From Alloscardovia venturai (lineage in GTDB: Bacteria; Actinomycetota; Actinomycetes; Actinomycetales; Bifidobacteriaceae): DNA of 64,000 bases. Shown one piece after another: positions 32,553 to 41,625 of this stretch. Location of the stretch: contig NZ_JBHTHQ010000006.1 in NCBI RefSeq assembly GCF_042676605.1, positions 30,828 through 94,827 on the forward strand, written 5' to 3'. Numbering within the stretch: position 1 is the first letter of the stretch; every line of letters begins with the position of its first letter. Under the pieces are notes generated by a model. It saw only the letters and a program-made list of their open reading frames with translations, had not been told where the DNA came from and made no database searches. The position numbers were made by a program, and so were the translations under genes.

Positions 32553-33509
32553 ATGACTCGTGCACAATTAAAAGCACAAGCTAAAGCATCTCTCCAGGGC
32601 AAGTATGGCAAATCCATCGGATTGCTCTTAATCATCGAAGTCATTGGATTAGCTTTTGGAATTCTTGCGACGATAGTATCTCCGTATACACGAACTAGTG
32701 AAGGGTTGTACACTACATCAAATGGTTTCGGTCCCTTCATCCGATTTATCGGCGGAATTGTTACAGCTCTCTTAGGCATATCCTTTATGCTCTATTCTCT
32801 GCATGTCATTGATCGCACTGACAAGGGTGTGGGGGAGGAACTCGTAGCACCTTATAATAACGATAAAGCGTGGAGCACTATTAAGAATGCTCTCCTCGTT
32901 TGGATATTTACATTTTTATGGTCTCTTCTCCTCGCCATTCCGGGCATTGTCAAGTCCTACTCATACTCCATGAGCTACTATCTCACTGAGGACTGGGGCA
33001 ATCAAGGATACAAGTTGAAGAGCACTGAGGCTATCAATGAATCCCGACGATTGATGAAGGGACACAAGTGGGAGCTTTTTGTACTTGACCTTTCCTTCCT
33101 TGGATGGATCATCCTTACTCCATTCACTCTCGGTTTCCTTCTCCTTTGGCTCGTTCCATATATGTCTGCTACTCGTGCTGCTTTCTATCGCAACTTACTT
33201 GCTCAGGATGCTCAAGCTCGACAAACGGGAACGCAGTTCGCACAAACAGCACAGCCAATGCAGTATGCACAGCCACAGGCTCAGACGACTTATGCTCAGT
33301 CAGCATACGCACAGCCACAGCAGTCAGCGTACAATGCGAAATCTGTGCAGCAACCAGCTACTCAGCAGGCTGCTACAAACTCTGCCACTCCTGTAAGTCC
33401 GTATAGCGTTTCTCCAACTACGAGTACACAAACTCCTGAAGAAATGGGTACGCCGGGGACACCGGTAAATCCAGAAAATTCTGCAGGTTCTGCACCTGAA
33501 GCTGAGTAG
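32553..33509 (+). CDS. DUF975 family membrane protein
   Basis: 318 aa from the ATG at 32553 with AGAAGGGG just upstream. Several membrane helices (about 20-45, 65-95, 115-145, 180-210) and the DUF975 signature INESRRLMKGHKWELFVLDLSF, here around residues 165-186, are present. The C-terminal 100 residues are a Gln/Ala/Thr/Tyr-rich low-complexity tail with repeats of the form YAQPQ/SAYAQ. Function of the family is unknown. A terminator follows. Confidence 0.85.
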   Translation: MTRAQLKAQAKASLQGKYGKSIGLLLIIEVIGLAFGILATIVSPYTRTSEGLYTTSNGFGPFIRFIGGIVTALLGISFMLYSLHVIDRTDKGVGEELVAPYNNDKAWSTIKNALLVWIFTFLWSLLLAIPGIVKSYSYSMSYYLTEDWGNQGYKLKSTEAINESRRLMKGHKWELFVLDLSFLGWIILTPFTLGFLLLWLVPYMSATRAAFYRNLLAQDAQARQTGTQFAQTAQPMQYAQPQAQTTYAQSAYAQPQQSAYNAKSVQQPATQQAATNSATPVSPYSVSPTTSTQTPEEMGTPGTPVNPENSAGSAPEAE

Positions 33510-33550
33510 TCACGCTCATAAGGCAGTAGAAACTGTCTGTCCAAGTTCTG

Positions 33551-33589
33551 CCCCTATTCATTTTATAGTGAATAGGGGCTTATTTTATT
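33551..33589 (+). terminator. Rho-independent terminator of the DUF975 gene
   Basis: Perfect 10-bp stem CCCCTATTCA/TGAATAGGGG with an 8-nt loop, followed by CTTATTTTATT. Confidence 0.85.
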
Positions 33590-33729
33590 GTCTATACTCT
33601 TCTCTTTCCTCTTCCTCCGCGCTTCGCACGCACGATTATACGCGACAATCACATAACCAATTGTGGATAACTCGCCCGAGTCTATCTGCCTACGGCGCAG
33701 TTGTCTGAAGAAAAATATAGTGTCAAGCT

Positions 33730-35160
33730 ATGGCGAAGAGCACGACTCAATTTGTTTGTACCGAATGCGGATGGAATGGCGCAAAGTGGTTTGGACGCTG
33801 CCCAAATTGTGGCGAGTGGGGTACGATTGAGGAATTTCATGAAGCACGTCCCTCAAGAGGCGCAAGCAAGACAACTTCCAGCACATCCGGCGCATCACTG
33901 CATATCAATGTCCACGATTACGTGCATTCCACTTCAGACGTTACTGTTCAGCATATACAGCGCATTCACACGGGTTTTGAAGAGTACGACCGAGTACTCG
34001 GTGGTGGCATCGTGCCCGGTTCCGTTATCCTCATGGCAGGCGAACCAGGTATCGGTAAGTCTACACTTCTCCTTGAAACAGCAGGGAATGTAGCCGATGA
34101 GCAGTCACGCAAGGATCCACAGGCTACAGTGCTCTATATCTCCGGTGAGGAGTCTCTCGCCCAGATTCAGATGCGTGCCCGACGCATCGGCGCACAAAAC
34201 GATAGCCTTCTCATGGCATCCACTACAGATCTCGATACCGTCGTATCTCTTATATCCCAAGAAAAACCAGTCCTCGCTGTGGTTGACTCAGCTCAGACCA
34301 TCAATTCCACACGAGTGGACGGTATCCCAGGCGGCTCTACTCAAGTGCGCGAAGTTGCCACCGCACTGATAGATGTAGCAAAGGCGCAAGATATCCCTCT
34401 CCTACTCGTAGGACACGTTACCAAAGACGGGTCCATCGCTGGACCACGCACACTTGAGCACCTCGTCGACGTTGTTTGTCAGTTCGAGGGTGACTCTCAG
34501 ACAGCTCTACGACTTTTGCGGTCTGTCAAGAACCGTTTCGGACCAACGGACGAAGTCGGATGCTTTGATATGAGTGGAGAAGGAATCGAAGAAGTTAAAG
34601 ACCCAAGCGGTTTATTTATCAGCGACTCTGATGAGTCTCCTGTAGGCACGTGCGTAAGTTTTACCGTGGATGGGCATCGAAGCCTGCCTATCGAGATTCA
34701 AACTCTTGTCACAAATTCCGTACTTCCCGCACCTCGGCGCGCCACCAATGGCGTCGACACAAACCGTCTCGCCATGCTTGTAGCTGTGCTATATCGCCAC
34801 GCGGGTATCAATCTGCTTGCTCGTGACTTATATGTCTCTACGATTGCGGGCGGCGCTGCTAAGGAGCCTGCATGCGATTTGGCAATCGCGAGCGCGTTAG
34901 CCAGCGCAGTGTCAGATAAGCCCATTGCTCGTACGACAGCGGCCATAGGCGAAATCTCACTAACAGGGCAGATTCGTCCAGTACCTCGCATGAACCATCG
35001 CATTCGTGAGGCTGCCCGTCTTGGATTTACTACCATTCTCGTCCCTCGTGCACGGCATGGCATGACATATGAAAACGCAGATGGCGTAGAACTTGTCCAG
35101 GTTAGTTCTGTTCTTGATGCGATGCGCGCGCTGGGGCTGAATAAGTCAGATAGGCGCTAA
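33730..35160 (+). CDS. radA: DNA repair protein RadA (Sms)
   Basis: 476 aa. The N-terminal C4 zinc finger uses Cys10, 13, 24 and 27 (CTECGWNGAKWFGRCPNCGEW region). The RecA-like ATPase has Walker A GEPGIGKST at about 104-112, and the RadA-specific KNRFG motif follows. The C-terminal third is a Lon-protease-like domain (DLAIASALASAVSDKPIA). RadA helps branch migration in recombinational repair. No Shine-Dalgarno; TATAGT (33716-33721) ends 8 nt before the ATG, so translation may be leaderless. Confidence 0.96.
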   Translation: MAKSTTQFVCTECGWNGAKWFGRCPNCGEWGTIEEFHEARPSRGASKTTSSTSGASLHINVHDYVHSTSDVTVQHIQRIHTGFEEYDRVLGGGIVPGSVILMAGEPGIGKSTLLLETAGNVADEQSRKDPQATVLYISGEESLAQIQMRARRIGAQNDSLLMASTTDLDTVVSLISQEKPVLAVVDSAQTINSTRVDGIPGGSTQVREVATALIDVAKAQDIPLLLVGHVTKDGSIAGPRTLEHLVDVVCQFEGDSQTALRLLRSVKNRFGPTDEVGCFDMSGEGIEEVKDPSGLFISDSDESPVGTCVSFTVDGHRSLPIEIQTLVTNSVLPAPRRATNGVDTNRLAMLVAVLYRHAGINLLARDLYVSTIAGGAAKEPACDLAIASALASAVSDKPIARTTAAIGEISLTGQIRPVPRMNHRIREAARLGFTTILVPRARHGMTYENADGVELVQVSSVLDAMRALGLNKSDRR

Positions 35161-35163
35161 CGT

Positions 35164-36003
35164 TTACTGATTTTGCGTGCTCTGTTCTGACTGTTCGCTC
35201 GTTTGAGGAGTAGCTTGTGGTGCGGAAATAGTCAGTTTTACGGGGTCTGAAACGACGGAGTTATCAGTTGCATCGATGAGTTGAGCTGTGTATTCGCCTG
35301 CGGCGACATGAGGTGCAGACTTGCCAGATTTCATACATCCATGTCCCGATGCATTGACCTCAGCATTGTCAGCGATAGATTTATCGACAGCTGTATTAGA
35401 GACTGCAGTCGCCCAACTCGTGTCCTTTGTATACGTATCGGATTGTCCTAGAAGAATTTCCCCAGGATCAACTGTGCACGCATCGCTACGATACACTTGC
35501 GTGCCTTGCGCGTTGGTGACGACGAGCACAGTATTATCATCGCTCGTGTCGATGAGACAGTTTTGATTACCTTGATGAGTGAACGTTTTGGTAAATTTTA
35601 TCGTACTATCGTTGCTCACAGCGGTACTGTCTGCCGACAAAGTCAACTTAAGTTGGTTCGTAGAGCAATCAGGGATACCTGAGTCCTTAGCTTTTTGAGT
35701 AGTAAAGTTTCCTTGCGAAGAACTGTCCGAAGACGTAGATGACTGTGACTTCTGCGTTTTCTTCGTGCTGGATGATGTGGCTGAAAGAGCAGAGGAAGCT
35801 GCGGAACGCCCTCGATGCGTTACAGCGAAAATTCCCACGCCTACGAGCGCAAGCACGGCAATTGCAATTACCAGCGCCACAACACGTCGGATAAGATACT
35901 TTCGAGCGAGTTTTCGCTTGGTACCCTTTACGCGCGGATGTGCAGTCGTAGCTCTATTGCCCCGCGAGCGAGCACCACGTGGACCAGAATTTCGTACAGC
36001 CAT
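35164..36003 (-). CDS. Membrane-anchored secreted protein of unknown function
   Basis: 279 aa from the ATG at 36003, which has AGCAGG close by; a longer GTG/TTG-type start at 36036 is less likely. A basic cytoplasmic N-terminus (about 1-38), one membrane helix (about 40-62), a Ser/Thr-rich stalk (about 68-100) and an extracellular domain with four Cys are visible. The domain resembles the DUF4232-like or immunoglobulin-like folds found on actinobacterial surfaces, but I cannot assign it. The C-terminus is Gln/Ser/Thr-rich. It is convergent with radA, with only 3 bp between stops. Confidence 0.75.
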   Translation of the reverse strand: MAVRNSGPRGARSRGNRATTAHPRVKGTKRKLARKYLIRRVVALVIAIAVLALVGVGIFAVTHRGRSAASSALSATSSSTKKTQKSQSSTSSDSSSQGNFTTQKAKDSGIPDCSTNQLKLTLSADSTAVSNDSTIKFTKTFTHQGNQNCLIDTSDDNTVLVVTNAQGTQVYRSDACTVDPGEILLGQSDTYTKDTSWATAVSNTAVDKSIADNAEVNASGHGCMKSGKSAPHVAAGEYTAQLIDATDNSVVSDPVKLTISAPQATPQTSEQSEQSTQNQ

Positions 36004-36074
36004 ACCTGCTAGTGTAGCGTGCCCGCGTAACCCCAAGCTCCATAAGATATTCAGTAGACATTCAGCACCGCAAA

Positions 36075-36998
36075 CTATCCCAGAGGCAATGTGAGTGAAT
36101 GATCTTCACGAATCTCAATAAGACCATCCTCATCCAAACTTGCAATGCACGCATCGAGCTGTACACTATCTGCCCACACCTGAGAAATCTCGTCATAACT
36201 GAGATGATGCTCATCTGCATGACGGAGCGCTTTCAAAATCTTCCCTCGCACTTGGCGATTTGTCCCCGTAAAAGTTTGGCGAGGACGGGTGCGCTTCTGC
36301 CCTAATCCTGGCCAGCCAGCCTGCGCGAACTTACATTCACTGCGCAAAGGGCACTCATCACACGCGGGCGACTTCGCGGTGCATACCGTCGCTCCTAGTT
36401 CCATCGTGGCTTGATTCCAGATAACTGACATACGCGCGTCACGCGGCAGAGCATTCTCGGCGAGTTTCCTTTCTGAAGCATTTGCTGCACCACCTAAAGA
36501 CTCAGCGCCCCCAATAGCTCGCGAGAGTACACGGCGAATGTTTGTATCCACTACAGGGACCCGCTTGCCATAAGCAAACGCCATTACCGCGCACGCCGTG
36601 TAATCGCCGATACCTGGCAAAGATACAAGTTCCTCGTAAGTATCCGGCACTCGACCACCAAATCGCGCGACAATCTCCTGTGCGCATTCTCGAAGACGTA
36701 AGGCACGACGCGGGTAGCCTAGCGTGCCCCATGCAGAAATCACTTCTGCTGCGGTTGCTTCTGCCAGCTTATCTGGACTTGACCACACCGCCATCCAACT
36801 TTGCCAGTATGGCAGCACACGTGTCATGGGAGTTTGCTGACTCATCACCTCAGAGAGCAACACTCCCCACGCATCCGTCCGTCCAAAGCGCCATGGGAAA
36901 TCACGAGCATGATCTGCCCACCATGGAGCAAGTGCATCATGATAAGCAGAGTAGTCATCGTCGGAGTGTACGTCAGGAGAAACTGTGTGGTCTGTCAT
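36075..36998 (-). CDS. mutY: A/G-specific adenine DNA glycosylase
   Basis: About 307 aa from the ATG at 36998 (a start at 37013 would add five residues). It removes A opposite 8-oxoguanine. Visible: SEVMSQQTPMTRVLPY (catalytic Glu), helix-hairpin-helix LPGIGDYTACAVMAFAYG, VVDTNIRRVLSRA (catalytic Asp), and the 4Fe-4S cluster CTAKSPACDECPLRSEC. It is divergent from trmL with about 19 bp between start codons, so both promoters overlap; neither has a Shine-Dalgarno. The C-terminal NUDIX-like specificity domain of long MutY proteins is absent; instead a short basic/helical tail is present. Confidence 0.93.
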   Translation of the reverse strand: MTDHTVSPDVHSDDDYSAYHDALAPWWADHARDFPWRFGRTDAWGVLLSEVMSQQTPMTRVLPYWQSWMAVWSSPDKLAEATAAEVISAWGTLGYPRRALRLRECAQEIVARFGGRVPDTYEELVSLPGIGDYTACAVMAFAYGKRVPVVDTNIRRVLSRAIGGAESLGGAANASERKLAENALPRDARMSVIWNQATMELGATVCTAKSPACDECPLRSECKFAQAGWPGLGQKRTRPRQTFTGTNRQVRGKILKALRHADEHHLSYDEISQVWADSVQLDACIASLDEDGLIEIREDHSLTLPLG

Positions 36999-37017
36999 CG
37001 TCACTATTGTCATACAT

Positions 37018-37710
37018 ATGAGTAATGAGCACAAGCCAGAAAATGCAGACAAATTGCGCCCTATCCCTGCAAGTCAAAGGCCAGAAGACCAGCAAACCGC
37101 TATGTTTGAATACGGCTACCGCAAAAAGAGCTACGCGCCAGATGAGCTCATTACGGATGCTCATGGAAATCCTATTACTGTTTCCGATACGATGCTCACG
37201 GCAATTGAGGCTGCAAAGCGCGTCACACAAGTACCTCACGTGTGCTTTTACGAGCCACGTATCCCAGGGAATACTGGCTCTGCCATTCGTCTGTGTGCCA
37301 TTACTGGTTCCGTACTACACCTCATTGAACCGTTGGGTTTCAATTTGAAAGATACGAAACTTCGTCGCGCTGGTCTTGACTATCACGATATGGCACATGT
37401 CGTCGTACATGAGAGTTTTGAAGCAATGGTAGAAGCTATGCCAGGTTTCCGTATCATCGCTTTCACCGCCCATGCGACAAAAAGCTATACTGACATCGAG
37501 TACACGCCGCATGACATCTTACTCTTCGGGCCAGAGCCGGGAGATATTCCCGATCCTATGGATGTCTTCTTTGGGCCGCACGTAGCTGAGCAGGTCAAAC
37601 TTCCTATGCGACCAAGCTTGCGCTCCCTCAATCTTGCTAATACTGCATCCATTGCCCTGTACGAAGCTTGGCATCAACTCGACTTTGCTGGAGCCGACGA
37701 AGCTGAATAA
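37018..37710 (+). CDS. trmL: tRNA (cytidine(34)-2'-O)-methyltransferase
   Basis: 230 aa from the ATG at 37018. It is a SPOUT-fold SAM-dependent enzyme that methylates the wobble ribose of tRNA-Leu. Visible: HVCFYEPRIPGNTGSAIRLC, HLIEPLGFNLKDTKLRRAGLDY, DILLFGPEPGD and the C-terminal knot LRSLNLANTASIALYEAWHQ. An N-terminal extension of about 60 residues is polar and not typical. A -10-like TATTGT (37005-37010) ends 7 nt before the start, with no Shine-Dalgarno. Confidence 0.93.
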   Translation: MSNEHKPENADKLRPIPASQRPEDQQTAMFEYGYRKKSYAPDELITDAHGNPITVSDTMLTAIEAAKRVTQVPHVCFYEPRIPGNTGSAIRLCAITGSVLHLIEPLGFNLKDTKLRRAGLDYHDMAHVVVHESFEAMVEAMPGFRIIAFTAHATKSYTDIEYTPHDILLFGPEPGDIPDPMDVFFGPHVAEQVKLPMRPSLRSLNLANTASIALYEAWHQLDFAGADEAE

Positions 37711-37750
37711 CGCTCTTGACGTATAGCTCTCGCCATACATACTGTCCAAA

Positions 37751-37791
37751 CCCCTGCAGCGTATACCATTATGCGAATGCAGGGGCTTTTC
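37751..37791 (+). terminator. Terminator after trmL
   Basis: Stem CCCCTGCA/TGCAGGGG (8 bp) with a 19-nt partly structured loop, followed by CTTTTC. It lies 41 nt after trmL. Confidence 0.7.
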
Positions 37792-37862
37792 AAACCTTAG
37801 CCATCGATATACTGGAGGCTACGGCAGAAATCACATCAATTTTTAAGGTCTTCGAGGTCACC

Positions 37863-38135
37863 ATGAATAAAGCTATTATTACCGTCGTCGGTCACGACAC
37901 TGTGGGCATCATCGCTCGTGTGTGCACTTATCTCTCTGAGTCCAATGTCAATGTTTTAGACATTTCTCAAACCATCGTCGACGGATTCTTTAATATGATG
38001 ATGATTGTGGACTATGCCAATGCCACCGTCGATTTTTCGGAAATTGGAGATACCCTTGACAAGCTTGGCGAGGAAATCGGCGTCAGCGTCCGTTGCCAGC
38101 GCGAAGAAATCTTCACTAAGATGCATCGCATCTAA
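37863..38135 (+). CDS. ACT-domain protein (UPF0237 family)
   Basis: 90 aa, a single ACT domain: AIITVVGHDTVGIIARVCTY, then LDISQTIVDGFFNMMMIVD. The family binds small ligands, often amino acids, and its exact role is unknown. GAGGT precedes the ATG. It is followed 66 nt later by the DUF711/UPF0210 gene, a pairing conserved in many bacteria, which suggests joint function or regulation. Confidence 0.93.
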   Translation: MNKAIITVVGHDTVGIIARVCTYLSESNVNVLDISQTIVDGFFNMMMIVDYANATVDFSEIGDTLDKLGEEIGVSVRCQREEIFTKMHRI

Positions 38136-38201
38136 ACTCACTTACCACACTTACAATCCACAAAACACGCTTATATCAGCGACATCTCAAGGAGTTTAGC
38201 G

Positions 38202-39575
38202 ATGACATCAATGCTTGACGCAATGGAAGTGCGCGAGACAAACACCATGATTGAGCAGGAAAAGCTCGATGTGCGCACTATTACTATGGGAATTTCCCTT
38301 CTCGACTGCGTCAGTGATGACGTAGATACATTATGTGAGAAAATCTATACCAAAATCACTACATATGCTCGTGACCTTATCACAGTAGGTCAGCAGATTG
38401 AGCGCGAGTACGGCATTCCGATTGTCAATAAGCGCATCTCCGTGACCCCTATATCTCTTGTCGGAGCAAGCGCTTGCAAGACGACAGACGATTATGTCAA
38501 GGTGTGCCAAACCCTCGACAAAGCTGCAAAGAAAGTCGGGGTCAACTTCCTCGGCGGTTTCTCCGCGCTCGTCTCTAAAGGCATGACTCCTTCTGAGGAA
38601 CTTCTCATTCGCTCCCTTCCGAAAGCGCTGTCCACTACAGATTTCGTGTGCGCTTCTGTGAATGTTGGCTCTACACGTACTGGTTTGGATATGGATGCGG
38701 TAGCGCTCATGGGTAAAGTCGTGCGGGAAGTATCTGAAGCTACTGCAAGCCAAGATTCCTTAGGAAATGCAAAACTCGTCATCTTTTGTAATGCGCCTGA
38801 TGATAATCCATTTATGGCTGGCGCGTTCCACGGCGTCACTGAGGGCGATGCCGTCATCAACGTCGGTGTATCCGGACCGGGTGTCGTCTCCCGCGCACTT
38901 GACGAGGCTAAAGGCAAGGATTTTGAGTTCCTCTGCGAGACCATCAAGAAGACGGCGTTTAAGATTACTCGAGTCGGTCAGCTCGTAGCTCAAGAAGCGT
39001 CCGCTCGGCTGGGCATTCCTTTCGGGATTATCGATCTCTCTCTTGCACCTACCCCTGCAGTAGGAGACTCCGTAGGCGAGATTTTAGAGAAAATTGGTCT
39101 ATCTCAGGTGGGTGGACCTGGCACGACTGCAGCACTCGCTATGCTCAACGATCAGGTCAAGAAGGGCGGCATCATGGCATCGAGCTATGTAGGCGGTCTT
39201 TCTGGAGCATTTATCCCTGTCTCAGAAGATAAGAACATGATTGAGGCAGCAGAAAGCGGCAACCTTACCATCGAAAAACTTGAAGCTATGACATGCGTGT
39301 GCTCCGTAGGTCTCGATATGATAGCCGTTCCTGGAGATACTACAGCAGCCACCATCTCCGGTATCATCGCTGATGAAGCAGCCATCGGCATGATTAATCA
39401 GAAGACCACTGCCGTGCGCATTATCCCAGTGATAGGAAAGGGTGTGGGTGACACCGCTGAGTTTGGCGGCCTGCTGGGGCACGCGCCGATTATGCCTGTC
39501 AACACTTCTGACTGCTCTGAATTCGTATACCGAGGTGGGCACATTCCAGCTCCGGTTCATAGTTTTAAAAACTAA
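38202..39575 (+). CDS. PFL-like DUF711 (UPF0210) family protein
   Basis: 457 aa. Matches the UPF0210/DUF711 family by the N-terminal LDVRTITMGISLLDC, central CSVNVGSTRTGL-like and GVSGPGVVSRAL segments, and C-terminal GKGVGDTAEFGGLLGHAPI. The fold relates to the pyruvate-formate-lyase superfamily, but the reaction is unknown and the glycyl-radical loop was not recognised. AAGGAG lies 8 nt before the ATG. Probably co-transcribed with the ACT-domain gene. Confidence 0.93.
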   Translation: MTSMLDAMEVRETNTMIEQEKLDVRTITMGISLLDCVSDDVDTLCEKIYTKITTYARDLITVGQQIEREYGIPIVNKRISVTPISLVGASACKTTDDYVKVCQTLDKAAKKVGVNFLGGFSALVSKGMTPSEELLIRSLPKALSTTDFVCASVNVGSTRTGLDMDAVALMGKVVREVSEATASQDSLGNAKLVIFCNAPDDNPFMAGAFHGVTEGDAVINVGVSGPGVVSRALDEAKGKDFEFLCETIKKTAFKITRVGQLVAQEASARLGIPFGIIDLSLAPTPAVGDSVGEILEKIGLSQVGGPGTTAALAMLNDQVKKGGIMASSYVGGLSGAFIPVSEDKNMIEAAESGNLTIEKLEAMTCVCSVGLDMIAVPGDTTAATISGIIADEAAIGMINQKTTAVRIIPVIGKGVGDTAEFGGLLGHAPIMPVNTSDCSEFVYRGGHIPAPVHSFKN

Positions 39576-39601
39576 TTTCAACTGAGCTGTTAAGAATGCG
39601 T

Positions 39602-39637
39602 TTGGCGTTGGCAAAGATGAGACTTTGCCAACGCCAA
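39602..39637. terminator. Long perfect hairpin between convergent genes
   Basis: 15-bp perfect stem TTGGCGTTGGCAAAG/CTTTGCCAACGCCAA with a 6-nt loop. It lies 26 nt after the DUF711 stop. Neither side has a T-tract, so it may act as a pause, a 3'-protecting hairpin or a bidirectional terminator. Beside it, TCTGTAGTAGC is repeated twice in tandem (39639-39660). Confidence 0.55.
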
Positions 39638-39678
39638 TTCTGTAGTAGCTCTGTAGTAGCACAATACCTCACGTATCT

Positions 39679-41283
39679 TTAAGCATTTTCATGCTTAAAG
39701 CGTGAAAAATCAATCACCTCATCATAACGAGATAACTCGCCCTCCTCATAGTGATGGATAACTTCAATGAACGTGAGATCAGAAGTCAAGAGATACTCAT
39801 GAATAGCATCTGCCGTCTTCTTATCCAACGATGCATTAATCTCATCGAGAAGCAGTATAGACCTGCCAGAGAGAATGGCTCTTGCTAGCTCAATTCGCGC
39901 GAGCTGTCCTCCAGAAAGCTGATCAGCGTTAGCCCCAAGGTCATACTGCAGCCCTTTTTCGTTTACGACTTCCTCAATTCCAAGAATCTTGCAGACTTCC
40001 TTCATGATTTCATGGGGTACATGTGCGCCGAGCGTGAGATTGTATTCTAATGAATCAGAAAATATCACTGGGTTTTGGCTTGCATACGCGAACTCATATG
40101 CAAAAGATCCTGCCTGTACACGCAGCCCGTTAAGTGTGATGTCCTGAGCTTTGCCATACTGACCAGTCATTAGGAATTGAAGAAGAGTCGACTTTCCACA
40201 CCCCGAAGGACCTATAATTGCAATCTTCTTACCGCGCGAAATATCAAAACTTATCTTGTCGCTGAGAACTTTCTCATTGCGTATGAGAGAAATATCCTTA
40301 AACGTCATTATCTTTGTAGAGTCTGCCTTAGCGCTGACACTAGTACTGTCATTAGCGTTGGCATCGTTATCTTTTTCGCCCACAAGATTACTGATTTTAT
40401 GTGCGATAGCTTTGGTCGTAGAAAGGTTATTTCTTTCGCTGAGAATAGTCAAAATAGGGTTGACAAACGAATTCGACAATTGCATGACAGCAAATAATGA
40501 CGCCAACGATGCTTGGTGATGTGTGATTAAAAGAACGCCGACGATAAATGGGATAAGGAAAGTTCCCACTTCCGCTACAATACTAACGCTCGTTTGTGCA
40601 TGAGCACTCAGAAGATTCATGCGCATCAATGAATTCTCGAGTTTGTTTATTACTTTCTCGTTACGTGCAACAGCGCTGTCTTCTTGCCGATACAGCTTGA
40701 GAGTCGCTGCTCCAGATAAGAAGTTCTTCGTCTTCGCAACATAGCCCTCGTTTGCTTTACTCCATACTTCGGACGCACGCTGGATAGGCTTCTGGAAAAA
40801 GTTAGATGCGACCAAAGGTATGCATGAGCCGACGAAAAATACAAGAGTGAGAACCCAATTCATAGCGAGCGCGTATGTCAACGATAAGATGAGAGTAAAA
40901 GCTGCGGACACAATATTAAGCTCTGCACCGAAACGGTTCGTCTCAAGGAGCTTGAAATCATTGGTAAAGAAACCTAATTTTTCTGACTCGTTACCATTCG
41001 CACTTGAAAGAATGCCACGAAGAACCTTCTTGCGTAAGAATTGATTGACATAGCGCACTGCATCAGTACGCATATAGTTGTAACCCAACTGAGATATAAG
41101 CACGATAAGGAGGAAAATAATGACCTCTACGACAATTTTCGGAAGCTCTTTAACGTTTCCATTCGTCGCTACAGCAGTCAGACTTGCTACCATAAAAGCT
41201 ACTGCAATGCTTTCAGCGCTAGACAACAGCGAAAGAACAGTTAAGAGAATAAATTTCCCACGTGGATAATACTTTGCTATCAT
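39679..41283 (-). CDS. ABC exporter, fused membrane and ATPase domains
   Basis: 534 aa half-transporter. An N-terminal six-helix membrane domain (about 1-300) is followed by an ATPase with Walker A GPSGCGKSTLL, signature LSGGQLARIELARA, Walker B SILLLDEINASLD and an H-loop in IEVIHHYEEGE. A low-complexity linker of Asp/Asn/Ser/Ala/Lys residues joins them at about 310-325. Such proteins act as homodimers or heterodimers and export drugs, peptides or lipids; substrate unknown. AAGGAAAG lies near the ATG. No partner half-transporter is adjacent. It is divergent from the PnuC-family gene. Confidence 0.92.
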   Translation of the reverse strand: MIAKYYPRGKFILLTVLSLLSSAESIAVAFMVASLTAVATNGNVKELPKIVVEVIIFLLIVLISQLGYNYMRTDAVRYVNQFLRKKVLRGILSSANGNESEKLGFFTNDFKLLETNRFGAELNIVSAAFTLILSLTYALAMNWVLTLVFFVGSCIPLVASNFFQKPIQRASEVWSKANEGYVAKTKNFLSGAATLKLYRQEDSAVARNEKVINKLENSLMRMNLLSAHAQTSVSIVAEVGTFLIPFIVGVLLITHHQASLASLFAVMQLSNSFVNPILTILSERNNLSTTKAIAHKISNLVGEKDNDANANDSTSVSAKADSTKIMTFKDISLIRNEKVLSDKISFDISRGKKIAIIGPSGCGKSTLLQFLMTGQYGKAQDITLNGLRVQAGSFAYEFAYASQNPVIFSDSLEYNLTLGAHVPHEIMKEVCKILGIEEVVNEKGLQYDLGANADQLSGGQLARIELARAILSGRSILLLDEINASLDKKTADAIHEYLLTSDLTFIEVIHHYEEGELSRYDEVIDFSRFKHENA

Positions 41284-41505
41284 TTATCTTTCCTTAATGC
41301 ATCTTCAATATGAAGAATAGCTGCATCTCACTTATAAGCTCCCCCTATCTCTAATTCTGAGAATAAAAATCGGCCGCGTGGATTTTGCAGTTACTACAAG
41401 ACCTATCAAAAACACCGTTTGTGACGAACATCACGTCTTTGCATGAATTGTATTTTTTGCCAATTTTTCCAACACGCTGAGTAAGTCCAATGAACTCAGG
41501 CGCCA
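41284..41505. other. Divergent intergenic region between ABC exporter and PnuC-family gene
   Basis: AT-rich, no gene. Together with 41506-41625 it must contain promoters for both divergent genes, but no clear -35/-10 pair was identified. Confidence 0.4.
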
Positions 41506-41551
41506 ACACAATATTTATAATTTACTTCTTTAAAACTTCCATATTTAGTGT
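41506..41551 (+). promoter_or_regulatory. Pair of NrdR-box-like sequences upstream of the PnuC-family gene
   Basis: ACACAATATTTATAAT (41506-41521) and CTTCCATATTTAGTGT (41536-41551) match the 16-bp NrdR consensus at about 12 and 11 positions. They lie 30 bp apart start to start, close to the usual 31-32 bp. The outer ACAC and the outer GTGT are the best-conserved parts. Weak individually; suggested by spacing and by the nucleoside context. Confidence 0.3.
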
Positions 41552-41625
41552 TATTTTATTCTCTCAGTACCATATTTACTGGTTACGCAATATGCCACGA
41601 AATTTGACAGAAAGAGAAAGAAAAT

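Noticed and set aside
39639..39660. Two 11-bp direct repeats (TCTGTAGTAGC)
   Set aside because: Short, imperfectly placed and next to a hairpin; no sign of a transposon or attachment site.
41284..41625. Possible NAD-type riboswitch upstream of the PnuC-family gene
   Set aside because: No recognisable conserved riboswitch core or terminator/antiterminator pair; the region is simply AT-rich apart from the NrdR-like boxes.
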